A stretch of 64,000 nucleotides of DNA from Salminus brasiliensis. Its lineage: Eukaryota > Chordata > Actinopteri > Characiformes > Bryconidae. Shown piece by piece: positions 50,331 to 63,400 of the stretch. The translations under genes were made by a program, and so were the position numbers. The notes under the pieces were generated by a model. The model searched no databases and was not told where the DNA came from. It saw only the letters and a program-made list of their open reading frames with translations. How positions within the stretch are numbered: the first letter of the stretch is position 1; each line of letters begins with the position of its first letter. The stretch is taken from positions 38,919,973 to 38,983,972 of the forward strand of contig NC_132881.1 in the NCBI RefSeq assembly GCF_030463535.1, written 5' to 3'.

Positions 50331-52418
50331 CACATGGGTGGAACGTGGGCTAGGTGGGTTCCAGGTAGGCATGGGCTCTGAGTAGGTTTGTATGTGTGTT
50401 TTTATCGTGACCCAGCTGGGCTTCCTAAATGAGCCCTATCATTACAGCCAGTGTACAGCCCAGATGGGGCCCATGTTTAACCACTCCTCGTCCCATCACT
50501 GACCCTGGTCGGGCCAACATGCAACGTGAGGACAAAACTTTCCGGTTCCCAGTTGGGCTAGTCATACAGGCCCCACATATCAGCTGGGATATTCTGTTTA
50601 TTGATTATTGATCGGTATTAATGTCCCTAACCTCTGAGAGTTGATTAAACCAAGAGAATGACAGCTGTATCTAAGGTTTGGCATCAGGATTTAATTATAA
50701 TTACCATACATAAACAATAAAGGCTCCATTTGCTTAAAATATTGAAGACCACACTACAGCGACCCCCCCAAAAAAGTATACTCTCTGATTCAGGTGAATG
50801 AGTGCTGCAGTTGCAAAACTGGCAGGCAGGGTGTGCTTCAGAGGAGTGAAGATGTTTCTGCTTTGACTTAATATTACAGTGGAGCATGGAGAGGGCCAGA
50901 GTCCTGCTCCAGAAACACCCTTATTTAGTCTTATGTCTAATGTTTGGTGTATGCACAGTATTATATAGCACAGGTCTAACAATAATGTAATAATAACTAT
51001 GAGCTGAAATAGGTAAAAAAAAAAAGTCACATTTTGGATCACACTGTGTAATAATAATTTGTAAATAATATTGCTATTGGTCTTTTTTTATTCTTATTTA
51101 TATTGTGTATATAGTGTCAATTATTTATCTACATTTTTTTTGTAACTGAGTGTCTTGCTATCCCTTTCTGCTGTGACACTGAGAATTTCCCCACTATGGG
51201 GAAGAATTATCTTATTTTATCTTATCTTATCTTGATACTTCACTGTTAGCTTCTCCTTCAAGTTGTTGAACTGTGCAGACCTCAGAGGGGGCTTTCATGT
51301 CTCCTTATTTCAAGATTTACATACGTCAACATACTGTGTCGCCCACAAATTCGTGCCGGGAACTGAGAGCTTTTATTCTGAAAAACTTTAAACGGGCAGT
51401 AAGTTGAAAGGCTGCTCTTGGTTCTGCAGTTTATGAATACACTTGTTTGCAGTGCAGCCCTTGCTCACACTGTTAAAAGTGTAAGATCCTTGAGGAACCT
51501 TTGGAGGTTCTTCAGTTTGAAACTGTGGAGGTGCTTTGAGGAACCTTCAAGAAAAGGTTTTTAGACAAAAAAGGTCCTCAAAGCACCCTAAGAGGTTCCT
51601 TCACATGCAGTGTACAGCCACAACACTCTGACCATGCCTGCCTTAGTCTGATCTCTAAGGCCAGCAGGGCTGGGCCTGGTTAGTACCTGACGGAAGTCCG
51701 CCTGGGAAAACCTGGAGCTGCAAGTTTTTAGGCCCTATCTCAGCACACTGTAGCTCACACTGTTACAGGCTTTGTTGCAGGTGAAGGTGAATTAACATTT
51801 TACCAGAATTTGCCCACTAGAGCAAGTAGGCGGCTTATCTGTGTTAAAAATTCATCAGTCAGCTCTAGGAGAAACCAGAAATTCTGACGTGAGATTGCAA
51901 GATTAGACCTAAAGCTGCATTCACAGCCAGTGTGTGGCAGTTGGCAGCCCACAGGAGGGCTAAAACCCACCCCTCAGCAACTCAAAAGCTGTAGCATCAC
52001 ATTTCACAGCAACTCTCACAGCAATTCTCACAAAGTTAAAGTGAGCTGTTAGGGTGGTTGCCAATTGCACTTATGTTGAAATGTTAAAAAAGCTAACAGA
52101 ACAATCCTGTTGTTATTCATAGCAACATAACACTTTTTGTCAGCATTAACATAAGCAGAACAGGAAAAGATTTAACTTATTACTGAAGGACTGTCTGAAA
52201 CAGCAGTATGTAGTAAAGAACTGTCTAAAACATCTGAAATACCACCTTTAGCATGATGGTAGCCTAACACTGTGAATGCCATATGGTGCATTTTGTAAAT
52301 TAGCATTATTGCAGAGTTGTCAGTTGTATACAATTAGGCTTTTTAGCATTTCTTCATTACCTTGCAATGACATGCATCAATGACTGCATCTGACTTTGTA
52401 AATGTAGTTATTTTAGTA

Positions 52419-52455
<37 letters not shown>

Positions 52456-53129
52456 TTGGAAACCAGACCCCAATTAGTAAACACGGCAGACTACTGGAAG
52501 TTGTGGAAATAAGGATGAAGCTTCTAATTAAAATTCCTCTTTCCTCTTCGAAAGGTCCAGCAGTTACAGTCGCCAAGGTGGAGCGAAACATTTGAAATTG
52601 AAGCCAAGTTCTGAAAAAAGAAAGATAACAATCAGCAGATGAAAACTTCAGCAACTTTATTATAAGGATCTGGTCTCGGATGGTGAGATGTGTTTAAACA
52701 TTAGTCAGCTGTAGTCATGTAATGTTAATTGTACCAGATTTTACTTGGTATAATCAATAAATTTCCATATTATAGCAGATCAAAGAGTCTCTTCACTGCT
52801 GCGGACTGCAGAAAGGAGGAGCTAGACATAATAGGCCAAAAAATGCCCAAATGGTTAATAAATGTAGCGAATTGCTGCCAAGACAGGAGTGGACTGGGCA
52901 TGTATTGCTCAGATCAGATTTAGAAATATGGTTGATTTAAAACGTACTCACCTCACCAGGTCATTCAGTGTTAGGAACGGCAAAGCACAGTCTTATCAGT
53001 CATATCAATAAACTCTGCCCAATAAAGCTAGCTAGCTAGCTCCTAGGGTACAGCACTAACCTGTTCTGCACCGTTTTATACATAGTATGCACATTTTATC
53101 GCACAACTCTGTTTTATTTATTTACACTT

Positions 53130-53265
53130 TCTAGTATGTCTCATCTGCACTGTCTGCACTGTGTTGTGTTGCACCATGGTCCTGGAGGAACGTCGTTTCG
53201 TTTCACTGTGTACTCTGTCTATAGTTGAAATGGCAATAAAGCCTCTTGACTTGACTTAACTTGAC
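53130..53265 (+). mobile_element. LINE-type 3' tail with ACTTG repeats
   Basis: GTTGCACCATGGTCCTGGAG, CGTTTCGTTTCACTGTGTAC and AATAAAGCCTCTTGACTTGA in this order form a 3' end I associate with fish LINE retrotransposons. The body of the element is absent, as expected of a 5'-truncated insertion. Confidence 0.5.
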
Positions 53266-55244
53266 CATCATCTTATTTTGCTTGTAACTATTTTAGATTA
53301 ATACTTATGACTAGCAATCTGAGTGTATTAGCTTCAAACCCCTGTTTTCATCTGTCTGATATGTTCCTGTGCTCATCTACGTGGAAAGTAAGGGCATGAA
53401 CACTAGAAACGCATCAGTACTTGCAGTGTTCACACGAGCGTGAAGTAGTTCTCAGGTCTTTAGGCATATTAGGCAGGTGGTGCTAATGCTATGGATGATC
53501 GGTACATACCCTGCACATGTCCCCTTTGTGGTGCTGATTCTGAAGTAAAACTATAGCATGAAGTTATGAAGTATAACTATATTACTTTTAGAAAAGGTTT
53601 TTGATAATTAAAACAAAAACTAAACATACATTCAGAACACATGAATGATCTATGCTGTGTGTTTTGTACCTGGACCATTTAAAACGTTTAAAACAGTGAG
53701 GTCTTTGATGAAGACCAAAACGGTGGCAGGATATGATGCACCAAACAAGCCACAAATTGATTGAAGTGCAACAGCACCTGTCTTTAAAACCCACCCACAT
53801 CCTTTCACCCACTACTGCTTTGGGGGCATGTGTGCTATCTGTAACCATGCTGAGAAGGGTGTGACAAGCTAGGTGTGATAGGATAGCAAGCTAGAGAATT
53901 ATTCAGAGAAGTTACAAACTACATATAAACATTATGCAACATAAAAAAACAGAAACATGACCCACAAGTCCACAAGAGCATTAGTTAACTACTTAGCTAG
54001 CCTATCGAGTCAGTGATGTTAGCTTGAAATGTTCTGATGAACCAGGGACTTTACAAAAGCCATTGATGTGTTTCACTGCAAAAGTCAACATTTTGATCAT
54101 GGTTTCAGTGAAGAGATTGACTCAAACTGATAGTTAGCCATTGATTCATTTTTTTGGTGTTCTTAGTGCCGTGAAAAAAATAAGCAAATTGCAAAATGTT
54201 GGTGAACGGTGATGTTGGGAACGCATAAAACGCATTTTGATATTTATACATTTTCAACAACAAAAAAATAACTTTGATATGTTCCTGCACAGGGCCCCTG
54301 CCAGGGCCCATGCAAAGATATCACACTGGGCCCCACAACTCTAACAATTCTGCCAAAATACTTATTTAATACATTTTTAGGGCCCCTGTGAGTCACAGGC
54401 CCTTAGCCATCATCCTAGTATGACTTTACGGGTGAGAAGAGGAAGCATAGTGGAGTGGAGAGTCTCACCGATCACAATTCATATGAACCAGGAAGATCAT
54501 TCCCCACCGGTTGTCCCAGACGCCACAGTTTCTCTGCAGCCACAATGTCTGCTATGTCCCATTGGTGGTTTCACATCATCTAATAAAAGAAGAACCACTG
54601 GACAGTTTGTTTTCTTGTGAGTAACAAACCTGAGACATCACCTTGTGAGGAGACCAAGCGTTCTGATAATGAATCCCTTTCATTTGGTTGAGAATGATTG
54701 CGAGACAGCCATGTTATTTGAAACTCTTTACACCCCGTTATGCAGACCTACATTTCAGTAATCACTAACTGCACAACATAAGCTAAATAGTAATTTCATC
54801 ATAGCTATTTGTGGAATAACTCTTAGTAACTACTATATAATGAGTCCCATGACCCTGTTGCTGGGTTACCGGTTTCCTAGACCCAGTTGTCTAGCCATCC
54901 CAATTTGGCCCTCAAAGTGGCTCAGAACCTTATGCTATGTAAGTAATCTCTCTCTCTCTCTCTCTCTCTCTCATGGTAATGAAAATGATGTGATTTATAT
55001 GAACTCTTACCTCTCATAGAGGGAGCACAAAATATCGGTAGGAATTCATATGACTGTCCATCTATCTATCTATCTATCCATCCATCCATCCACTTGTACA
55101 GTGTACTTTAAAGCAAAACAGGTCATTTTGAGTAAAAGAAGTAATATTAACCATGTCTTTTTCGGCATGCATGCCATTGGACTCAGAATTTCCATAGCAT
55201 GCTAATGCTATGCTAATGCTAAAAATCCAAGAATCCCCCAACAC

Positions 55245-55395
55245 TAGTGTCATCTACCCACCCTAGAGAGAGCAAGGCCAGTTGTGCTCTCTCGGGCCCC
55301 AGCTGCCGATGGCTAGCTAGTGATCAGAATTTGACCCAGCGATCCTCTGATCACAGTGACAGCACCTTAGTCCGCTGGACCACCCGGGGCCTGGC
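55245..55395 (-). mobile_element. SINE family B fragment
   Basis: It contains the family core (AGCAAGGCCAGTTGTGCTCT) and the ATTTGACCCAGCGATCCTCT block, with CCGCTGGACCACCCGGGGCC at its tRNA-like end, all in the same order as at 14245-14625. Confidence 0.5.
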
Positions 55396-56133
55396 CATAG
55401 GCTTTTTACTGGGTTAATAGTGGCTCACTTAGATGTGTTTCAACTCTCTCAACATAGGATTGCTGTGTATAGTTATATTCAATGTAACACTTAGATACAC
55501 TACTTAGATAGCTGTGAAATACATTTACTGCAGTTGACACTGTAGATAAATGTATTAAGTAGTAAGTTTTATGTATAAGATTATATTAATATGCTAATCT
55601 TTACCTACACACCAGCATATTCAGTCAAACCATTAACTGGGTTTGTCCATACTAGACACAGCGCTGCCAAATTTACCCAATTTGGAGTAAGTTTTTAAAG
55701 TGTAGTTGGTTATGTAAAAAGGTAGATTGAATTACACTAAATTCAACTTAATTGGCTTATAAATACCCTTTTTTCTCTGCTTGTTTAATGAACTATGAAG
55801 GATTTCAATTACACCATGATTGTGTTACTACCAGTGATAACAGTGCCTTTTAAGGGTTAAATGTAGCAAAGGAACTAGTCCATGCATCACAAATGTTTGA
55901 AAACATGGAAGCCACAAACAGTGTCCACACACATGTCACTGACCTCCTAATAACTGGAGCAGGAAGAAGCCAGTTTCAGTTATTTAAAAATACCCATACT
56001 GGGGTGTAGGTCAAGCACACAGCTGCTAATGGCAGATACAGTTCTAAATTAGGCCAGCTGAGTCAGGACAGCAGGTTTTTTCTCTCCCAGTTGGGCCTAT
56101 ACCTTATTTAGCATGTAAATCTGAAAATGTGAA

Positions 56134-56748
56134 TTAAACCTTTAGCCAACTATCAACAACATGTGTATGGATCACTGTTTCAGTTGAAAGGGCTTTGTTT
56201 TTGTGAAAAACTGACTCCCAAACACTTATTTCACTGGAAAACCACACTTTTACAAATGTACATATCTTTTTCTTTTTGCCAATTTTGGCTTTTTTGACAT
56301 CATTTGAATTTGGCAGTTGTTTCTTACAGTTTCCACCAGTGCAGAAAGGCTTCTTGGTTGTTTGAGGGCTGTCTTGCTTGCACAGCTTGTCTGTCCACAC
56401 ATTTGCTATGATGTGTAGGTCAGGGGCTGTCAGAGCCTTGGTAAATAATAACAGTTTACCACTGTCTTCATTTCTGAGCACAATTCCTGGTCTTTTGGTC
56501 CTCCTAATTGGCTGGGCCCCTGATAACTCCTCGTACTGAATCATTATTACTATATCAGAGTTCACCAATAATAAGAATAATACATATATTGTATATCTGT
56601 ATTTAATGTGTATACTGGTCAGTGTATTGCTGTCAGAACTACTGCTCTGTAGAATGTAGTGTTCTAGAGGAACTATACTTGGTTCCTCACTCCACATGTC
56701 TGTGGTGAACGGGAAAGACAATAAAGTTGGCTTTGACAGCTTATTCAT
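56134..56748 (-). other. Unassigned 204-codon open frame
   Basis: This is the longest open frame in the window outside recognised genes and transposases. Its first 60 codons overlap a LINE-like 3' tail on the other strand (GACAATAAAGTTGGCTTTGA near 56718). The rest contains LRNEDSGKLLLFTKALTAPD, HIIANVWTDKLCKQDSPQTT and a Lys-rich KKAKIGKKKK stretch. A splice-acceptor-like ATGATTCAG precedes QYEELSG, so a terminal exon of about 125 codons starting near 56540 is possible. I recognise no domain and see no upstream exon. It could be chance, a pseudogene or a real exon. Confidence 0.2.
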
Positions 56749-56763
56749 TGTGCACGGGACATA

Positions 56764-57233
56764 TCCTGATCAGCCATAACATTAAAACCACCTGCCTAAT
56801 ATTGTGCAGGTCCCCCTCATGTTGCCAAAACAGCTCTGACCGTTAAGGCGTAAACTCTGCAAGACCTCCTTTAAGTTTTGTGTTGTGAGGTGGGGCATTG
56901 ATGGGCATCGATGAGCATCAATGAGTCTTGGGTTATTCTTGGTTGTCCTTCTCTGGAGCACTTTTAATAGGTACAGACCACTGCATATGAGGAATACCCC
57001 ACAAGACCTGGCTGATGTTTCAGAGATGCTCTGACCCAGTGGTCTAGTCATCCCAATTTGGCTCTTGTCAAAGTGGCTCAGATTCTTATATTTGCTCATT
57101 TATCCTGCTTTTAACACATCACCTGACTGTTCACTTGCTGCCTTTCCCAGCCCTTGTCAGATGCCATTGGAACCAGATAATCAATGTTGCTTTCGTCACC
57201 TGTCAGTGGTTTTAATGTTGTGGCTGATTGGTG
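56764..57233. mobile_element. Non-autonomous Tc1-like element with TIRs and TA duplication
   Basis: The left end GATCAGCCATAACATTAAAA and right end (reverse complement ATCAGCCACAACATTAAAAC) are inverted repeats of at least 30 bases. TA dinucleotides flank it at 56762-56763 and 57234-57235. It is 470 bp and has no transposase. Decayed copies are at 41995-42475 and near 33330-33410. Confidence 0.75.
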
Positions 57234-57484
57234 TATGAGAAGATGACCATATTTTTTTCAGATATCAACAGCAAGACTCAAAGGTGTAGGTTTGGTTCTA
57301 AAACGATCAGTAGTTCACTCTTATAAATAGAGGTATCTTAGAGGATCTTTGAATTATTAGTCTATTCTAACTAGCTGAGGTTTTTCTTGGGTAAATAGCA
57401 AAGCACTTTTGTAAGTCGCTCTGGATATGAACGTCTGCTAAAAGCCAAAAAAGTAAATGTAATGTAAATAAATACAGGGCTCTG

Positions 57485-57720
57485 AGAGCTCTTCAGCGGG
57501 CTAAGGTTCTGCCACTGTGATCCGAGAATCGCTAGTTTGAATCCCAGGTCATAACAATGCTTGACGTTAGCAGCCAGAGTCTGAGAGAGCACAATTGACC
57601 TTGCTCTCTCAGGGGTGGACTGATGGCACTTCCTTCCCCCATCACTCCTGGTGTGATGTTGGTCAGCGCAAGTGTAAAATGCTTTACCATTTTTGTAAAG
57701 CGGCTGTGAGTGTGACACCT
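57485..57720 (+). mobile_element. SINE family B, plus-strand copy
   Basis: It begins GAGAGCTCTTCAGCGGGCTA, carries a B-box-like CTAGTTTGAATCCCAGG, then the core GAGAGAGCACAATTGACCTT, and ends with TAAAATGCTTTACCATTTTT-like sequence. This is the only plus-strand full copy in the window. Confidence 0.6.
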
Positions 57721-58259
57721 TAAAAGGTTTAAAGAAGTCAGTGTAAAGGTTCTTTATTAACCTAAGATGTTTTTACACACACTGTTATTAAAAATGTGTG
57801 GCATCGCTCAAGGAATCCAAATATACTTCAGATGGCTTTTTCTCAATAGTTCCATTTCCATTTCATTTGTATTACGACAGGTTGACTGCTAGAGTAGACC
57901 TCAAACTTACTTTGAAAGTGGGAAGGACAAGCCTGTAGTGGAAACTACACCTACTGATATCATTTCTTCTCTTTCAAGGCTGCGCAAATTGTGAAATGTA
58001 AACCACTGCTCATGTTGTGTAATGTCTGGTTTATTAATATCTGTGTTTAATAAAACATAGACACTTTTGAGAACATTGGGCATTCTGCCTGCTTTAGGGT
58101 GGGTGAACTGCTTGTTTTTGCTGTGCTGCTGTATTGCATAACCCGCCGGATTTGGGTTGTGGGAAGTGAGTTTACAGTTACAGTTCAACTCTTGTAGGTT
58201 AACACAGAACATCTCTGCCTCAGTCAGATAGACATTTCAGTCTCAGAGACTGTTTTAGG
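57721..58259. other. Upstream flank of pik3ap1, no gene seen
   Basis: No exon or complete repeat was recognised. The minus frame at 57907-58212 has no family motif. Confidence 0.35.
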
Positions 58260-58466
58260 AAGTGACGTTGCCCTGCACCATCAGGAAACTGAGTCTTTCT
58301 TTTAATATGTGTGAGCCGTGGGCTGCAGATCAGGCTGGGAGCTAAATATACCACCGAAAAGTCAGAAAAACGGCTAGATTGTAAAGATAAGGATAGAGGT
58401 AGATGCGTGTAAAGGTTATACTTGGAGGACTTGAGTACAGCTGGATGCCTCTCATTAAGCTATAAG
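58260..58466 (+). promoter_or_regulatory. pik3ap1: Putative promoter and 5' non-coding exon of pik3ap1
   Basis: The first coding exon starts inside an exon whose acceptor (TTTTTTGCAG) ends at 59251, so an upstream non-coding exon must exist. The best candidate donor upstream is TATAAG|GTGAGT at 58466/58467. About 200 bases before it is TTTTAGGAAGTGACG, an ETS/PU.1-type motif that would suit a leukocyte gene. The exon start is not defined. Confidence 0.35.
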
Positions 58467-59271
58467 GTGAGTTATTCTATTTAAAAAAATAGCCTAGGTC
58501 TTAATTTGATGGTGGGTCAAATTAAATGCTTAGTATGCAGGCATTATTTATAAGTGAATCTGTGAAGTTGTAAGGTTTTGGCCTAGTCACCCATAGACCT
58601 TAGGTAAAGAAATGTAAACACTGTGTTTAAGATAAATTGCCATTTTCATTTGTGATATCTTTTCAGTAGACAGAAAAATGCAAATTTAACATGCATGAAA
58701 GAACTGTTGACACAAAGCCTTTTTTTAAACAAGGAAGTTGGGCCAGAATTGTTCCTCTAATGCTACATGGTGAGACTTTGGACCTGGTGAATTCTGCTGG
58801 TGAGAAAGCACAGTTTAGTTGTCCATCAATGAAAACAGCCTGTCCATGAGCTATCCTCTGCGCCACTCGGCCACGCATTACATTTTAAAGACAGCTTTGA
58901 AAAGGTGGTCAGATACATAGAAGAAAGACGGTGAAACATGTGGGTCTGAGAAGTTTCTAGTCGATGCCGGCCGTGACTGTGACTGTGTACTCTGCTGACA
59001 CATCTTATCAAGGTTACTTGGGAACAGTGGCTCTATTCATGCTTTAACTGAAAGCCCATCTTTCTGGCTGCATCACTTTAGTTTCATTTCAACATTGGCG
59101 AGTTATGTTCTTCTCAGTTTTTATCATGTGTTTTAGAGGTGTGGTGGGTGCAAATAACACTTAAGCCTGACGTCTTGAAGACACAGGTGATATTTCAGTT
59201 TTGGTCAGTTTTTGACATTTTTTATTAATATGTGTGATATCTTTTTTGCAGGATAGTCTGGCTGCTCTGCC

Positions 59272-60355
59272 ATGTGTGAGGTGTTGATTGTGTACACAAG
59301 TGAGACCCAGGACTGGGCCAATTATCTGAAGGTCATCCTGGAGGCGTCACATCATTTCCCTCAGGATTCTGTAACTTTATGTTATGTGGATCAAGAAAGA
59401 CCATGGCAAGAAGAGGACTTCTCAATTTTTCACTCCAGCAAATGCATCTTGCTTCTGCTCTCAGTGGCATTCTTAGAAGTGTACAGCAAGCCTGAGTTGC
59501 AAGGCATCTTCGATGCGGTTCTTCAGCCTCCCTGGAAAGTGGTAGCGTTTATGTGTGGAGTGTCTGAATTGGATGGTTTACAGGACTACTTCCAGCATTG
59601 GGACAGTTGGCAAAAGCTGGACTCAGAGGATGATCCATCAGAGTACGTCTCAACAGTCCTTCAAGTCATTGCTGAGGGTAGGTATTCTTCATCTTCTATA
59701 GTAGCGGTATGCTGAGAGCAGTATTAGCCATTTGGAGAGTGGAGTGTTGTACAATTGTCGGGTTAGGGGCTTAGGAGGGGAAAATGCTATCAAAAACTAT
59801 GAGCACAAATTTTATTCAACATTTCACACACTGAAGTCAGTTCAGTTGAATCGGCTAGTTTGACTACTGTTCAGGACGTACTGTCAATATTCATGATGTG
59901 CTCATAAACGCATACGAATGTGTGTTATTCAAAATTTAAAACACTTTAAATGACTATTAAACAAGCATGTCATTGATTTGATTGTGTTTAAACAAACGTT
60001 GTAAATCTCTCTCATAACTGACCCGCTTACAATTATAATACAGCATTGTAAAAGAGCTGTGACAGTCTTTCTTATTAACACAATTAACTTTAGCATTGTA
60101 TTCATGGTATTATTACATTAATCTCATTGTCTTAGACCCTTAAAACCTTGTATTAATTTAATACAATACTTTCTTACATTCTTGCCCTTAATACTGAAAG
60201 AAATTCAAATATTAGGTGTCCTTTTATTTTTTTTGCCATTAGCACAAATGAAGTGTCTGATCTCTATAATATGGTTCTACAACAGGTCAATGTAGCGCTA
60301 TATGGACATGGTAGTTCACATGTCAATGCATTTAAAAGATTTATATATATAAAAG

Positions 60356-60405
<50 letters not shown>

Positions 60406-63400
60406 CAAATTTTAAATGAAAATTAGTTTAGTAAGAATATTGGGAGAAGGAGCACGCTTACAGAGACGAAGCACGGTCTCATATATGTGGTTTATTCAAC
60501 TGCTGATGGACTAGAAATACTCAGAACCTTCATTTGCTTTCAAGCACTGATATCGCAGCAAATAAAAATATACATTTATTAATTACAAATCAAGAATGGG
60601 TAGATCTGGGCCATTTAATGTGTCAAAATAACCATGTGTTAAATTTTTTAATAGTCAAAATGACTGCCTCAGTCCTTCTATATTTTGTTAATGTGCAGCC
60701 AATGTACTTATTTTGCACATTGAATGTCTTCCTCAGTGTTGTTTCAAAATAGTGTCTGGTCATGCAAACGGTCAAGCAAGTGTCACGCTTAACACTCTCT
60801 ACCATTTAATATCAACTGGGCCACTTGTGTCACTTGTTAGGAAACAACATAGAGACTTAGAGACTTAACTCCATAGAATGCAGGATTAGTGTTCGGTTGT
60901 TTATCTAGAGTCTTACCGTTCAGTAACTACACCATTAAAAATGTTTCTTTAGTAGAGACAATGGTGTTATATAGAACCATGCCTGCTGAAAAATAGCCAT
61001 TGAATGTGTAAGTGTTTCATAGCCTGGTTAGATGGTTCTCCATATAAAATAAACATCACATATAGATTATTTTAAGGAATGCCACCAAAATAGGACTATA
61101 TAGAACCCTCTTTGCTTAGACTGTCTTATGATTGATTCACTGTCTATATTTACAGAGGTAGTTAAATGTGGGCAATGTAGAAGAGTCTTGTCCAAGGACT
61201 TTGGACAAGTATTGGTCATGGTATAGCACGTTGAGTGTGCCCAGGTGGGAAATTAAATCCTGGGGCACCCACTATGCCACTACACCAGGCCTCTTTAACT
61301 CAGGTCTTAGACAGATGGCGTTGAGCATATTTTCGCCATACCAGGTTCATAAGACGTGTTTGAGTAGGGAATTGTGCTGGACTATAGCCCTCTTGACCCA
61401 TGCGCTTTAACAACTACTATGAAACTGACATATGAGTTGTGCAGTCATAGAAGTGAGAAACTGAAGTGTGAATGCACATATGGACTCTCAGAGTTTAATA
61501 GTGTGGGTGTTGCATATTTTCTAGTTGAATCCAGTCCTGTCAAGGAAGACGTTACTGGATGTGAAAACCAGCAGAGGACTGTCTATGAAATTTCACCACC
61601 GGTACAAAACAACAACCCGATCGTTTCAAAGTATGACCAGACTGCTGCGGAGTATGGCCTAACTACTCAAAAGTATGGCCTACCTGCTTCAGAGTATGGT
61701 ATAACTGCTTCTGAGTATGACCTCAATGATTCTGAGTATGACTTAACGGCTTCAGAGGAGCCTGAGAACTTAGATCTGTCTCAGATCCAACCACTAGAAG
61801 AAGATCCACACTTCCCAGATGAAATCCCCACACAACCTGCGAGTATAACTGAAGTACCATCAGAAGAACAGACCTGTCTTACAGTCCAGCCACATAGAAT
61901 ACTCTGTGGGGTAAGTGTTTTAGGGTGTGTTTAAGTCATCAGCTTTTTAGGAGTGTGTTTGGTATCATTTTAGTTTTAAAAGGTTTTTCCTACATTTTTA
62001 GACTCGGGTGGACATTTATATTATCATGACAAACAAGTTGGACAGTCAGGCCAGTGTGGAAGTGGAATTTCATTGTGGACGTTCAGCAAAACGTGTGCCA
62101 GGAATTCCTGTGAACGAGTATATTGTCAGAGCTCAGTCACCTGGTGGGTTGAAAACTATTTGCGTCAGATCAGAAAGAGGAACTTCTTTTTTAGTTCCTC
62201 TCTGCAGACATGTCAGCCTTTAAATGAATTTGCATCTTAGTAAATGCAAAGACAACTGGATTTTACGCTTTAAGCGATTTCAAGTCAAGTGGTTTACTGC
62301 CTATATCAAATTCTACAGTAAAACTATACAGCGTTTCTGCTTTCAGATATGCCAGCCGGGGCTGTATCACTACATCTCTATAGTAACGAGTCAGTGATAT
62401 GTTCAGCAACTGTGACATACTACACAGAAATGGAGGAAATTAACAGCTATCTTGAGAAAGTGATGGATCCCATACAGTTTATGTGTCAGGTAATGTTCAT
62501 TCATCATTTTCCATCATGCCTGACCTCCATAGGTTTTTCTTTTTGGAAACCGACACAGTAGCAAGTCCGTAAATGCCAAATAGTAGAATTTAATGAAATG
62601 AAAGTCCATGCGCTGGCTGGGGGTGTCTAGGAGAAATCTGGAACCAAGCTTTGTTCTTGGGACTAGATCACAAAATCAATCAATGAAAATTCATGCTACG
62701 TTTTACTGTATTTATTTTTACCTGCATCTGTTGTAATGTGATCTGGGGTTTTTACAAACATTATTACCAAGTTAAATGGATCAGTAATAAAATAATAAAC
62801 AATGTGCTCAGCTCCCTAAACTTTCACACTTTTTATTATAATTATTTTTGACAGTTTTTTTATACTTTATGTGCATGTATTCTCTATTCTGGATAATAAT
62901 GACTATTTTGGAGATGTTTTTGCATGACAACGACGATATATATGCTATTTCTTTTTCAGGCATTTAATATTACATCAAATGCGTCAGAGGCACTGGATGA
63001 CTTGTTTACAAAGTCATTCAAAAGTCAAATGCCTGCAAATGGATTACAATTGTTGGGAATTAATCAGCTTGAACAGGAGAATACATTGGCAAGTAAGACA
63101 CGTTTGTTTTGTGTGTATTTAACATTGCATAGAATTTTCTTAATGAAGTTGAACTAGTACAGATTGTGACGCCATAGGGAAGCATTTAAAATGATGTCAG
63201 CAGAGTGTGTTTCTGGTATCAGTGCACCAGAGAAACTGAATAACCCATGAATCACAAGTTTCTCTCTTTGGACATACAGATCAGCGGAACTTGGAACTCC
63301 CGACGTTGCTCCACTTTTCTGCAAAGTACGGGCTAAAGAAACTGACTGGTGTGTTGCTGCAATGCCCCGGGGCCCTGCAGGCCTACAGCGTAGTGAACAA

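Larger units (their letters stand above)
50331..56133. other. Long intergenic stretch between kifbp and pik3ap1
   Basis: No exon was recognised. Repeat fragments seen: GGGCTCACATGGGTGGAACG-type repeats (50330-50600); a LINE-like 3' tail with ATCTTATCTT repeats (51150-51235); GGTTCTT/AGGAACC hairpin repeats (51485-51605); an ATT tract (52418-52455); a LINE-like 3' tail (53130-53265, with CACCATGGTCCTGGAGGAAC and CTTGACTTGACTT); a (CT)n tract (54948-54972); and a TATC/ATCC tract (55062-55092). Open frames in this stretch are short and lack motifs. Confidence 0.5.

Noticed and set aside
58663-58900. TGGCCGAGTGG on the minus strand, an A-box-like tRNA motif (and a 71-codon frame starting RGRVAQRIAHGQ)
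   Set aside because: No B box at a tRNA-like distance and no cloverleaf seen; the frame has no known domain. Left unassigned.
61156-61230. AG acceptor before 61156 as the start of pik3ap1 exon 2
   Set aside because: The frame meets a stop after about 25 codons and the sequence is not BCAP-like; the acceptor at 61524 gives a phase-matched exon.
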